Source of the DNA: JBAYOE01 sp050950065
GTDB lineage: Bacteria > Spirochaetota > Spirochaetia > Sphaerochaetales > Sphaerochaetaceae
Length of the DNA: 64,000 nucleotides
Direction: 5' to 3'
NCBI GenBank assembly: GCA_050950065.1
Contig: JBMNGX010000005.1
Location: 90,933 to 154,932, forward strand
Both the position numbers and the translations under genes were made by a program. Positions 1 to 7,673 of the stretch are shown in pieces; the first letter of the stretch is position 1, and the number at the start of each line of letters is the position of its first letter. A model generated the notes under the pieces. That model worked only from the letters and a program-made list of their open reading frames with translations, did not search any database and was not told where the DNA came from.

Positions 1-331
1 TGGGATTGCTATTGCCCATGGTAAAGTTGAAAGTTTAAATCAGATGGTTATAGGTCTAGGGGCCTCTATTAGTGGGGTTGATTATCAATCGGTAGATAGT
101 ACTTTGGTTAACTTTTTATTTGTCATTGCTAGCTCATCAAATCGCTCTTACGAATATTTAAAAAGTTTAGCAATTATTCTAAGAAATCTTAAAATTGAGA
201 GTTTAAAAAAAGAATTATTTGATTTTATAACTAACAAAAAGGATCCATACGAACTTTCAACAAAAGGTGAGGCTTTTTTAAAGATGATGGTAAGCCAACA
301 CTTCAGCCCCTTTTTGGAGCGCTTTATTTAA
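1..331 (+). CDS. PTS EIIA type-2 (fructose/nitrogen-type) domain, 5' end outside window
   Basis: The reading frame is open from the first bases of the window, so the start lies upstream. It opens with a G-I-A-I-A-H-G-K stretch, matching the phospho-accepting histidine motif of type-2 PTS IIA domains (family knowledge: G-x-A-x-P-H-G-K). The rest (STLVNFLFVIAS, then EYLKSLAIILRNL) fits the remainder of that fold. It would accept phosphate from HPr and either pass it to a sugar IIB or act as a regulatory PtsN-like protein; the visible part cannot tell which. It converges with the next gene, overlapping by 4 bp at the stop codons. Confidence 0.75.
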   Translation, partial: GIAIAHGKVESLNQMVIGLGASISGVDYQSVDSTLVNFLFVIASSSNRSYEYLKSLAIILRNLKIESLKKELFDFITNKKDPYELSTKGEAFLKMMVSQHFSPFLERFI

Positions 332-903
332 AAGATTTGTGTTGGGGTAACTACTAAATCAACGCTGATATCAAAATTATTTGTGGGAAGAGTCTCAACA
401 ATTTGAAAATCGTAAGCGATTCCAATGGTAAAAACAGACTCTTTATACTCTGCAAGAAATCTATCGTAGTATCCTAAGCCCCTTCCCAATCTATTTCTAT
501 TTAAATCAAAAGCAACAGAAGGGACTAAAACAACAACTTTTTTATCTTTATCAAAAACAGTAGGAGTGTAAAACTCTTTGGTGGGCTCTTTAAGGTCCCA
601 CTTCATTTTAACCAACTTATTTTCAAACTCCCCATCGATGGTGAAAAAAGTTAAAGAGAGATCTGAGTTGCTATGAGGCAAGCTTAACTCTTTACCTCTT
701 TTTAAAAGGGGGTAAAAGATAGATTTGATATCAACTTCCCCTTTAAAAGGGTAATAGGCTAAAACTGTATCACTTCTAGTAATTGGTTCTGAACTCAAAA
801 GCTTTGTGCAAATTTGTTTTGAATCTTTAATTCTTTGATCTAAAGAGTGCTCATTTAATTTTGTAGTTATAAAGGCCCTTAGAACCTCTTTTTCTGCTTC
901 CAT
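328..903 (-). CDS. 5-formyltetrahydrofolate cyclo-ligase
   Basis: This 191-aa cytosolic enzyme should convert 5-formyl-THF to 5,10-methenyl-THF using ATP. The family signature NRLGRGLGYYDRFL is intact around residues 134-147, and the length is normal for the family. The ATG has no Shine-Dalgarno sequence; a perfect TATAAT on the same strand ends 6 nt before it, so the mRNA is probably leaderless. The gene follows ecfT by 21 bp on the same strand, so some readthrough from the biotin-transport operon is possible, but it has its own promoter inside the ecfT 3' end. Confidence 0.9.
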   Translation of the reverse strand: MEAEKEVLRAFITTKLNEHSLDQRIKDSKQICTKLLSSEPITRSDTVLAYYPFKGEVDIKSIFYPLLKRGKELSLPHSNSDLSLTFFTIDGEFENKLVKMKWDLKEPTKEFYTPTVFDKDKKVVVLVPSVAFDLNRNRLGRGLGYYDRFLAEYKESVFTIGIAYDFQIVETLPTNNFDISVDLVVTPTQIF

Positions 904-909
904 TTTAAT

Positions 910-937
910 ATTATACCAAATAAATTAGGTGTACCAA
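910..937 (-). promoter_or_regulatory. Leaderless-type promoter of the cyclo-ligase gene
   Basis: On the minus strand TTGGTA (932-937), a 16-bp spacer and TATAAT (910-915) are followed by only 6 nt before the ATG at 903. Transcription would begin at or next to the start codon. Confidence 0.55.
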
Positions 938-1638
938 AAGAGAATAAGAAAAAAGACAACAGTAATTAAGATAGAAATTAAATCTCTAATTTTAAAAGAG
1001 GGAGCTTTAGGGAAAACATCAAAAGAGAAGTTGCGGGCAATAAGGGCATGTTCAATCATCTCCCCTTTCTCTAAAAGAAGTGAAAAGAGGGTAGTTGAAA
1101 ATTCAACAATCGATTTAATTGGTCTTTTTAAGATGTTTTCACCTCGAGCTTTGCGAGCTTCTGAGACTTGGAAACTTAAATCAAATATTAAAGGGATAGT
1201 TGATAAAGTTAGCTCTAAAGTGAATGCTATTTTGTAAGCTCGGTTGCCAATAATTGGTTTTAATAGTGATGCTATAGAGGGTGAAAGTAAATCAAAAGAT
1301 GTTGTTGAAGTAAAGATTATTCCCATCAACACAATCGTAATAAATCTTAAAGCAACTAAAATAGCCTCTAAGTAAGTCCCACTAACTAAGTATCTAAAAA
1401 GAGTAATTATTGAGACCATTATCATAAAGAATCTTAATTCTCTTTTAAAACTCTTTAGTGGAAGCTTTATAGTAATTAAAAAGGCAATTAAAACAAAAAA
1501 GATAATAGATAAACGTAGCAATGATGATCCAGGAAGTAAAGTGGAGAGTATAAGTAAAGCTAATACCTTTGTTAGAGGGTGTAGTTTGTTTAATAAAGTA
1601 GAATTGTGATGGTAATGAAAAAGTGTTATTTCAACCAT
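925..1638 (-). CDS. ecfT: ECF transporter transmembrane subunit EcfT
   Basis: This 237-aa integral membrane protein has several hydrophobic segments in the N-terminal half and after residue 215. In between lie two short arginine motifs of the EcfT coupling helices, A-R-G (in EARKARGENI, about residue 163) and A-R-N (in HALIARNF). EcfT links the ATPase dimer to the substrate-binding S component. The gene overlaps ecfA by 13 bp and is the third gene of bioY-ecfA-ecfT, so biotin is the likely substrate. Only one EcfA is encoded here, which suggests a BioMNY-like homodimeric ATPase arrangement (inference). Confidence 0.88.
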   Translation of the reverse strand: MVEITLFHYHHNSTLLNKLHPLTKVLALLILSTLLPGSSLLRLSIIFFVLIAFLITIKLPLKSFKRELRFFMIMVSIITLFRYLVSGTYLEAILVALRFITIVLMGIIFTSTTSFDLLSPSIASLLKPIIGNRAYKIAFTLELTLSTIPLIFDLSFQVSEARKARGENILKRPIKSIVEFSTTLFSLLLEKGEMIEHALIARNFSFDVFPKAPSFKIRDLISILITVVFFLILFWYT

Positions 1639-2390
1639 GTTAGCTCACTAATATCTAAAGGAGTATTACCCACAATGGGCCTTCTTATGCCAAAGTCTTC
1701 TAACAAGGGTAAAGAGGAAACAACATCTCCTTTATAGCCCACCTTGCCTTTATCTAAAATGATTATTGAATCACAATGGTAAAGCACTTTTTCAATTTCA
1801 TGAGTCGCTATTAAGGTAGTAATTCCCTCCTCTTTTAATTTTAAAAGACCCTTAAGAACTTGAACCACTCCACTAAAGTCTAAGTTGGCAAAAGGTTCAT
1901 CCAACATAACGATTTTAGGTTTCATAACCAAAACACCCCCAATGGCAACTTTTCTTTTTTCACCACCAGATAGAGCTCTGGGTCTTTTATCTAAAAGATC
2001 TTCAATGTTCAGTAGTGATGTTACATAATCAACTCTTCTTTGTTGCTCATCTGCTTCTAGTTGAAGATTTTGTAAACCAAAAAGAAGATCTTGTTTTACA
2101 GTTTGTCCAACTATTTGGGTATCGGCATCTTGAAAGACCAAGCCAATTTCTAAATTTCTTTTTTTGCTTTTTTGAGTTAAATCTTTTTGATCAACAAAAA
2201 TTGATCCTGAGTCAATCTTTAATAGCCCCTTTATTGACCGCATCAATAACGATTTGCCTGCTCCATTAGCTCCTGTTAAACAAGTTAACGAACCTTTAGT
2301 TATCTCAAAAGATACATTGTCTAAAATGAGTTTATCTTTGTTGATTGAGAGAACTAAATCTTTAACAGAGCAGGCAACTTGATTACTCAT
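1626..2390 (-). CDS. ecfA: ECF transporter ATP-binding subunit (BioM/EcfA)
   Basis: This 254-aa ABC ATPase has a Walker A GANGAGKS near residue 40, a Q-loop at LVFQDADTQ, the signature LSGGEKRKVAIGG near residue 142, and Walker B IVMLDEP near residue 158, with the switch histidine in LIATHEIEK. VFQDADTQIVGQTV is typical of the ECF/CbiO branch. It would power biotin uptake through BioY with EcfT. It overlaps bioY by 8 bp and ecfT by 13 bp, consistent with one translationally coupled operon. Confidence 0.9.
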   Translation of the reverse strand: MSNQVACSVKDLVLSINKDKLILDNVSFEITKGSLTCLTGANGAGKSLLMRSIKGLLKIDSGSIFVDQKDLTQKSKKRNLEIGLVFQDADTQIVGQTVKQDLLFGLQNLQLEADEQQRRVDYVTSLLNIEDLLDKRPRALSGGEKRKVAIGGVLVMKPKIVMLDEPFANLDFSGVVQVLKGLLKLKEEGITTLIATHEIEKVLYHCDSIIILDKGKVGYKGDVVSSLPLLEDFGIRRPIVGNTPLDISELTWLK

Positions 2391-2958
2391 CGATAGTTTC
2401 CTTATTCAAAAAGGAGCGAACTTTTAAAGCAAAGATGTTTGTTAAAATGACAGCACTAACTAACTTAATCAAATCACCAACAATAAAGGGGATTAGCCCA
2501 ATTGCAATAGCTTGTTTCCAACTTACCTGTAAAATTAGTTTTAAATAGGGAATCCCAATTAAAAAGAAGATCAATGTTCCTACAACAGCAGCAAAGATAA
2601 TTGTAGCAACTTCCCCTTTAGATAAACTTGGTCGATTTAAATCTTTTATTTTTCGATCCACTATTGAACCAACAACAGGAGCTGCCACCAACCAACTGAT
2701 TAAAAAGCCCCCAGTGGGGGTAGCAAAGTGGGCAAAGCCTCCAGTTCCTCCAGAAAAGACAGGCAACCCAATAGCGCCTAAAACTATATAGGTGGCAACT
2801 GCACTTAATCCCACAGCTTTACCCCCTAATAGTCCTGCTAGTAAGACAAACATCGATTGTAGTGTTATAGGGACAACTCCTACAGGGATGGCGATGTAAG
2901 ATCCGGCCACTATTAAAGCAGCAAACAAAGATGTCACAATAATTTTCCTTAAGTCCAT
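2383..2958 (-). CDS. bioY: BioY biotin uptake S component
   Basis: This 191-aa membrane protein shows the BioY features: VPITLQSMFVLLAGLLGG, then VYLGAIGLPVFSGGTGG-like glycine-rich loops and a G-G-F-L-I-S-W segment. It binds biotin in the membrane and works with the downstream ECF module. I chose the ATG at 2958 because a strong GGAGGAG lies about 6 nt upstream; an upstream in-frame start at 3021 would place the promoter inside the coding region. It is first in the operon bioY-ecfA-ecfT, transcribed away from birA across the BirA operator, so it should be repressed when biotin is plentiful. Confidence 0.92.
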   Translation of the reverse strand: MDLRKIIVTSLFAALIVAGSYIAIPVGVVPITLQSMFVLLAGLLGGKAVGLSAVATYIVLGAIGLPVFSGGTGGFAHFATPTGGFLISWLVAAPVVGSIVDRKIKDLNRPSLSKGEVATIIFAAVVGTLIFFLIGIPYLKLILQVSWKQAIAIGLIPFIVGDLIKLVSAVILTNIFALKVRSFLNKETIDE

Positions 2959-2980
2959 GCAAACTCCTCCATTAAAAAAA

Positions 2981-3009
2981 GCTATACCACAAAGATTTTT
3001 CATTGTAAA
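2981..3009 (-). promoter_or_regulatory. bioY operon promoter
   Basis: Minus-strand TTTACA (3004-3009), exactly 17 bp, then TATAGC (2981-2986). The -35 hexamer lies inside the left half of the BirA operator, so bound BirA would block it. Confidence 0.7.
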
Positions 3010-3035
3010 CATTAAAACCAAAATAAGTTTACAAT
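3002..3035. promoter_or_regulatory. BirA operator (9-16-9 inverted repeat)
   Basis: ATTGTAAAC at 3002-3010 is repeated as the perfect inverse GTTTACAAT at 3027-3035, separated by 16 bp. This agrees with the known bacterial BirA operator type (TTGTAAACC, 14-16 bp, GGTTTACAA), missing only the innermost base pair. It sits between bioY and birA and each half-site contains the -35 hexamer of one of the two divergent promoters. Confidence 0.85.
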
Positions 3036-3056
3036 ACTGCTCTTTTGGGGTACACT
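3028..3056 (+). promoter_or_regulatory. birA promoter, leaderless type
   Basis: TTTACA (3028-3033), 17 bp, TACACT (3051-3056). The birA ATG begins 11 nt after the -10, leaving a leader of only about 3-4 nt and no ribosome-binding site. The -35 overlaps the right half of the BirA operator. Confidence 0.65.
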
Positions 3057-3066
3057 CTGGCCAATT

Positions 3067-4080
3067 ATGAGTAATAAAACAAAGAAGACATCTCTTTTAG
3101 TGTTGGAACTTCTTGAACAAAATAGAGGTTCATTTATCTCAGGTGAACAAATAGGGCAATCTTTAAATATAAGCCGTGCTGCAGTATGGAAAGCCATAAA
3201 AACTCTTCAAGGTTTAAATCATCAAATAGAGTCCTCAACTAAGATTGGTTATTGTTTAAAAAGCAGTAGTGATGTTCTTTCAGTTGATATGATAACAAAA
3301 CTACTCAATGAAAAAGGTGATTACAATAGACCTATTTACTATTACGATGAGATTGATTCAACTAACCGCCAAGCAAAGCGACTCGCTTTGGAAGGGGCTG
3401 TTAGTGGAACAATAGTTATTAGTGAAACTCAAAGTGAAGGAAGAGGGCGTAACGGCAAAAGCTTTTATTCCCCTAAAGGATCTGGTCTTTATTTAAGCCT
3501 TTTGCTAAAACCAAAGGTTGATAGTTCTATCGCTTTAAGAGTAACTAGTGCTGCTGCAGTAGCAACTCACAGGGCAATTAGAGAGTGTACTAACAAAATA
3601 ACTAAAATAAAGTGGGTTAACGATCTTTATTTAGATAACCTAAAAGTGTGTGGAATTTTAACTGAAGGGATTAGTGGCTTTGAATCTAGACAAATAGAGT
3701 CAATCGTTGTTGGAGTGGGGATAAACTTTAAGGAACCAGAAAAAGGATACCCCGATAACATAAACTCAATTGCTGGATCTTTGTTTAAAAAGGATCATAA
3801 AGTTGAACTTACTCGCAATGAACTTGCTGCCTCTTTAATCTTAAATCTAAAAAAAATAACAGATAACTTAGAAGACAATTCTTATTTAAAAGAGTATCGA
3901 GAGAACTCTTTAGTAATTGGTAAAAATGTTAAGGTGATAGCTCCAAATGAGTCTTATACTGCCTTTATAAAGCAAATAGATGATAATGGAGCCCTCATTA
4001 TTGAACTAGAAGATGGTAGTGAAAAGTTGCTTCAATCGGGTGAGATATCGCTTAGACCTCAAGACAATTCTTCATGGTAG
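3067..4080 (+). CDS. birA: Bifunctional biotin--protein ligase / biotin operon repressor BirA
   Basis: This 337-aa protein has an N-terminal winged helix (SGEQIGQSLNISRAAVWKAI, about residues 26-45), a ligase core and an SH3-like C-terminal domain. The biotinyl-AMP loop appears as S-E-G-R-G-R-N-G-K (about 125-133) and the KWPND-like element as KWVNDLYL. It activates biotin and attaches it to carboxylase BCCP domains; with the HTH it also represses biotin genes. The operator in its own upstream region supports both roles. No Shine-Dalgarno precedes the ATG, in line with a nearly leaderless mRNA. Confidence 0.93.
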   Translation: MSNKTKKTSLLVLELLEQNRGSFISGEQIGQSLNISRAAVWKAIKTLQGLNHQIESSTKIGYCLKSSSDVLSVDMITKLLNEKGDYNRPIYYYDEIDSTNRQAKRLALEGAVSGTIVISETQSEGRGRNGKSFYSPKGSGLYLSLLLKPKVDSSIALRVTSAAAVATHRAIRECTNKITKIKWVNDLYLDNLKVCGILTEGISGFESRQIESIVVGVGINFKEPEKGYPDNINSIAGSLFKKDHKVELTRNELAASLILNLKKITDNLEDNSYLKEYRENSLVIGKNVKVIAPNESYTAFIKQIDDNGALIIELEDGSEKLLQSGEISLRPQDNSSW

Positions 4081-4083
4081 GGG

Positions 4084-4112
4084 TTGACAATAACAACCGT
4101 TCAAAGTATAAA
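4084..4112 (+). promoter_or_regulatory. tRNA-Phe promoter
   Basis: Consensus TTGACA (4084-4089), 17 bp, TATAAA (4107-4112), 12 nt before the mature 5' end of the tRNA. Confidence 0.8.
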
Positions 4113-4124
4113 CAGATTTGGTAA

Positions 4125-4197
4125 GCTACCTTAGCTCAGTTGGTAGAGCAAAGGACTGAAAATCCTTGTGTCCTCGGTTCAATTCCGAGAGGTAGCA
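4125..4197 (+). tRNA. tRNA-Phe (anticodon GAA)
   Basis: The 73-nt cloverleaf has acceptor GCTACCT paired with AGGTAGC and discriminator A, the D-arm TAGCTCAGTTGGTAGAGCA, anticodon loop ACTGAAAAT with GAA, and T-arm GGTTCAATTCC. CCA is not encoded. It stands alone, with its own promoter and terminator. Confidence 0.96.
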
Positions 4198-4203
4198 AAA
4201 AAT

Positions 4204-4237
4204 AAACATCTGCTAATTTTCTAGTGGGTGTTTTTTT
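4204..4237 (+). terminator. Intrinsic terminator after tRNA-Phe
   Basis: A 12-bp stem (4204-4215 with 4222-4233, including G-U pairs) with a 6-nt loop runs into seven T residues at 4231-4237. Confidence 0.75.
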
Positions 4238-4250
4238 ATATCTATCTAAC

Positions 4251-4279
4251 TTGACAGACTTTACTTGCTTGCATAATAT
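4251..4279 (+). promoter_or_regulatory. alaS promoter, leaderless type
   Basis: TTGACA (4251-4256), 17 bp, TAATAT (4274-4279). Only 8 nt separate the -10 from the alaS ATG at 4288 and no purine-rich ribosome-binding site is present. Confidence 0.7.
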
Positions 4280-4287
4280 TTGACGCT

Positions 4288-6075
4288 ATGAATGCTAATG
4301 AATTAAGACAAAAATTTATAGATTTCTTTGTATCAAAAGAGCATGCACAAATTTCTGGTGCCTCTTTGATTCCTGAAAATGACCCCACAGTTCTATTTAC
4401 TACTGCTGGGATGCACCCCCTTGTTCCCTACATTTTAGGGGAAGAACACCCTGCAGGAACTAGGTTGGTTAACTACCAAAAGTGTATCCGCACAGGGGAT
4501 ATTGATGTTGTGGGAGACCCACATCACTTAACATTCTTTGAGATGTTAGGAAACTGGTCACTCGGAGACTACTTTAAAGAGGATGCAATTAAATTTAGTT
4601 ATGAATTTCTAACTAAACATTTAAACATCGATAAAGATAAACTCTCTGTAACTGTCTTTGCTGGAGACGATTCAGTTCCTCGTGATGATGAAGCAGCTGG
4701 TGTTTGGCGCTCTTTAGGAATTCCCGAAGATAGGATCTACTTTTTAGGTAGAGAAGATAACTGGTGGGGGCCTGCTGGTGAAACAGGACCTTGTGGACCT
4801 GATACAGAGATGTTCATCGATACAGGCAGAGAATCTTGTGGGCCTGATTGTAAACCGGGGTGTTCATGTGGTAAGTACTTTGAAATTTGGAACGACGTCT
4901 TTATGGAGTTCAATAAAACTAAAGATGGCACCTATGTTCAACTAGATCGTAAATGTGTCGATACCGGAATGGGAATTGAACGCACTGTTGCTGTTTTACA
5001 AGGGAAGCAGAGCGTTTATGAGACTGAAGTCTTTGCCCCAATTATTAGTGAAATTGAGAAACTTGCCAATATTAAGTATGGGGATGATGAACAAACAGAT
5101 ATCTCTGTTAGGATCATTGCTGATCACTTAAGAACTAGTGTATTTATCTTAGGGGACCAAAGAGGGGTAAAACCTTCCAACATTGGACAAGGTTATATCT
5201 TAAGACGCCTTATAAGAAGGGCAGTTCGTCACGGCAGAAAACTTAAAATTAGTGAAGGCTTTTTAAGCTTGTTAGCCCCAGTTGTTATCGATATGTACAA
5301 AGATGCCTACAAAGAGATCAATGATAACAGAGAATTTGTTATTAATGAGCTCTCTTTAGAAGAGCAAAAATTCTCCAACACCCTAATTAAAGGGGAGCAT
5401 GAGTTTGAGAAGATGTTACCAAATTTGCTCAAAGGTAAAAGTAGAGTAATCAACGGAAGAGTTGCCTTTAAACTTTACGACACCTACGGCTTTCCAATTG
5501 AACTCACTGAAGAGTTAGCCAATGAGCACGGTTTTAGTGTCGACATTGATGGCTTTAACGATGCTTATAAAAATCACCAAGAGAAATCTAGAGCTGGTAG
5601 TGAACAAGTATTTAAAGGTGGGCTAGCAGATCACGATGAGTTAACCACCTCTTTACACACAGCAACGCACCTTCTTCACCAAGCTCTAAGGATGGTTTTA
5701 GGAAATCACGTAGAACAAAAAGGGTCTAATATCACAGCAGAGAGATTGAGATTTGACTTTACTCACCCTCAACCAATGAGCAGTGAAGAGAAAAAGCAAG
5801 TTGAAGATATTGTAAATGACGTCATTAAAAAAGATCTTCCTATCTCCTTTAAGACAATGACAATTGAACAAGCTCAAGAAGCTGGAGCAATTGCCCTTTT
5901 TGAAGGTAAGTACGGAGAGCAAGTTAAAGTTTACAGTGTTGGAGACTTTTCTAAAGAGGTGTGCGGTGGACCTCACGTAGAGCACACTGGAGTTCTTGGA
6001 ACTTTTAAAATTAAAAAAGAACAATCCTCTTCAGCAGGAGTAAGAAGGATAAGAGCTGTCCTGATAAAAGAATAG
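4288..6075 (+). CDS. alaS: Alanine--tRNA ligase, short form without C-Ala domain
   Basis: This class II synthetase charges tRNA-Ala in the cytosol. Seen in order: the catalytic domain (ELRQKFIDFF start; GPCGPDTEMF; MGIERTVAVLQG), the tRNA-recognition region, and the editing domain with zinc ligands HTATH (about residues 457-461) and CGGPHVEHTG (about 557-566). The protein stops at 595 aa immediately after the editing domain, whereas most bacterial AlaRS are about 870 aa with an oligomerisation and C-Ala tail. The short form is what I recall for Borrelia and Treponema. The start has no Shine-Dalgarno; promoter spacing suggests a leaderless mRNA. Confidence 0.95.
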   Translation: MNANELRQKFIDFFVSKEHAQISGASLIPENDPTVLFTTAGMHPLVPYILGEEHPAGTRLVNYQKCIRTGDIDVVGDPHHLTFFEMLGNWSLGDYFKEDAIKFSYEFLTKHLNIDKDKLSVTVFAGDDSVPRDDEAAGVWRSLGIPEDRIYFLGREDNWWGPAGETGPCGPDTEMFIDTGRESCGPDCKPGCSCGKYFEIWNDVFMEFNKTKDGTYVQLDRKCVDTGMGIERTVAVLQGKQSVYETEVFAPIISEIEKLANIKYGDDEQTDISVRIIADHLRTSVFILGDQRGVKPSNIGQGYILRRLIRRAVRHGRKLKISEGFLSLLAPVVIDMYKDAYKEINDNREFVINELSLEEQKFSNTLIKGEHEFEKMLPNLLKGKSRVINGRVAFKLYDTYGFPIELTEELANEHGFSVDIDGFNDAYKNHQEKSRAGSEQVFKGGLADHDELTTSLHTATHLLHQALRMVLGNHVEQKGSNITAERLRFDFTHPQPMSSEEKKQVEDIVNDVIKKDLPISFKTMTIEQAQEAGAIALFEGKYGEQVKVYSVGDFSKEVCGGPHVEHTGVLGTFKIKKEQSSSAGVRRIRAVLIKE

Positions 6076-6167
6076 CTTGAAAATAAATTTCCTTGACTTG
6101 TCCCCTTTATAATACGATTATTAGTTATAAAAATTTGTTTATTTCGAATGAAATAAAGGGGGAGTCA

Positions 6168-6641
6168 ATGAAAAAGGTTCTCTTAATCGTCGCACTGTTA
6201 ATCATAAGCACAACAGTAATATTTGCAGCCCAACCAACTAAGGGAGTTGGAGTAGGAATTGAAACTGGGCTACCTCTATTTGTTGGTCCAGCAGCTCAAT
6301 ACAACTTTGGACCAGCTCAAGTAAATTTATCATTAGGTTATCTACGAACTTTCGGGTTTAATTTCTTCGCTCTACGAGTTGGGGGAGATTATAACTTCCC
6401 AACCCCTTTTATTAATAGTAGTTGGAATGCTGATTTTTACTTAAGTGTTGGTGGTACTTTGGATCTCATATTTGGAGCAGGAACAGCCGTAGGAATTGGT
6501 ATTCCTGTAACATGGTCTTGGCATGCCGATAAAGTTCCTATCAAAGTTTTTGTAAAAGCAGGACCAGAAATCTTTGTCACTGGTGGTGGCATGGTGGAAT
6601 TTGTGGGCTCTGCTGGAGCAATGTACTACTTCGAAATTTAA
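6168..6641 (+). CDS. Small outer-membrane beta-barrel protein, paralogue A
   Basis: A 157-aa exported protein. Residues 1-21 form a signal peptide (MKKVLLIVALLIISTTVIFA), followed by alternating glycine-rich amphipathic strands (GVGVGIETGLPLFVG; VNLSLGYL; DFYLSVGGTLDLIFG) and an aromatic C-terminus (MYYFEI), as expected of a small barrel. Function unknown. The ATG at 6168 follows AAAGGGGGAG; an in-frame start at 6093 would spoil the signal peptide. It shares its length (157 aa), layout and phrases such as PIKVFVKAGPE with the protein at 9493-9966, which has PIEVFLKAGAG. Ends convergently with rlmN, overlapping by 4 bp. Confidence 0.75.
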   Translation: MKKVLLIVALLIISTTVIFAAQPTKGVGVGIETGLPLFVGPAAQYNFGPAQVNLSLGYLRTFGFNFFALRVGGDYNFPTPFINSSWNADFYLSVGGTLDLIFGAGTAVGIGIPVTWSWHADKVPIKVFVKAGPEIFVTGGGMVEFVGSAGAMYYFEI

Positions 6642-7663
6642 ACACCAACTTTTTTAACAGCCAACTGACCACATGCACCGCTAATCTTTTGACCTTTGGA
6701 GTAGCGGTGTGTGTAGGGTATATTTAAACTTTTCAAATGGGACGTAAAATTATCTATCTCTTTTGAAGTGGGAGGAGCCCACTTCAATTCATCTGAGGGG
6801 TTCCATGGTATTAAATTAACAACCACATCAAGATTTTTTATAAACCTAGCTAATTGCTCGCTAGATTCTTTAGAGGTGTTGAACTTAGAGAGCATCACAT
6901 ACTCTAAAGTTATTCTCTTTTTATAAACCTTCTGGTAATTAATCAAAGCTTCTTTTAGTTTTTTCAAATTGAAAGCTTTGTTAACTGGCATTATCTCATC
7001 TCTTAAACTATTTTCTGCAGCAACTAAAGAGACTGCCAATCTTACAGGTAAATCACTTTTAGCTAGTTGCTCTATCCCTGGAACTACTCCACTGGTGCTA
7101 ATAGTAATTTTTCTTAGACCAATATTAAAAAGACTTTTATCGTTGAGATATCTAATTGATTCAATAACTTCATCTAAGTTAGCTAAAGGTTCCCCCATCC
7201 CCATATAAACAATGTTACTAATTTCATCACCCAAATTTGTTAAGTGGACAAATTGCTCAACGATTTCAAATGCTTTGAGGTTTCTAACTAAACCCATGGT
7301 TGCTGTTCGGCAAAAGGTACACCCCATTGCACACCCAACCTGACTCGATAAACAAGCAGTTTTCCGTCCTTGGGCATCAACTAATAAAACAGCCTCTACA
7401 ATCTGTTTATCGTGTAACTCAATTGCCAACTTAGTTGCCCCGCTAGGATCTGTTTGCTTATCAACAACAGTGCTAGAGATTATTTTTACTTGTTGTTCAG
7501 TTAAAAGAGTTCTCATCTCTTTTGATAAAGTGGTCATATCGTCAAAGGAGGTAACCCCTTTGGCTAACCACTGTTGTATTTGAGTTGCTTGATAACTTTT
7601 AGTAAGAGGAAGTTGTTTTAACAACTCCTCTTTATTTTTGCCATAAAGACTTAGTTGATTCAT
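6638..7663 (-). CDS. rlmN: 23S rRNA (A2503-C2)/tRNA (A37) methyltransferase RlmN
   Basis: A 341-aa radical-SAM enzyme that methylates C2 of A2503 in 23S rRNA and A37 of some tRNAs. The 4Fe-4S motif CAMGCTFC is present near residue 111, as is the substrate-methyl cysteine near the C-terminus in SGACGQLA (about residue 332). VYMGMGEPLANLDEV is a family hallmark. It lies 10 bp after the OPT transporter gene on the same strand and is probably cotranscribed. Confidence 0.95.
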   Translation of the reverse strand: MNQLSLYGKNKEELLKQLPLTKSYQATQIQQWLAKGVTSFDDMTTLSKEMRTLLTEQQVKIISSTVVDKQTDPSGATKLAIELHDKQIVEAVLLVDAQGRKTACLSSQVGCAMGCTFCRTATMGLVRNLKAFEIVEQFVHLTNLGDEISNIVYMGMGEPLANLDEVIESIRYLNDKSLFNIGLRKITISTSGVVPGIEQLAKSDLPVRLAVSLVAAENSLRDEIMPVNKAFNLKKLKEALINYQKVYKKRITLEYVMLSKFNTSKESSEQLARFIKNLDVVVNLIPWNPSDELKWAPPTSKEIDNFTSHLKSLNIPYTHRYSKGQKISGACGQLAVKKVGV

Positions 7664-7673
7664 AACTATCTAA

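Noticed and set aside
44..331. Complete short gene beginning at ATG 44
   Set aside because: The PTS IIA histidine motif lies upstream of this ATG in the same frame, so the gene begins before the window.
929..1237. Open frame on the plus strand within ecfT
   Set aside because: Mirror of the ecfT coding sequence; no family resemblance or ribosome-binding site.
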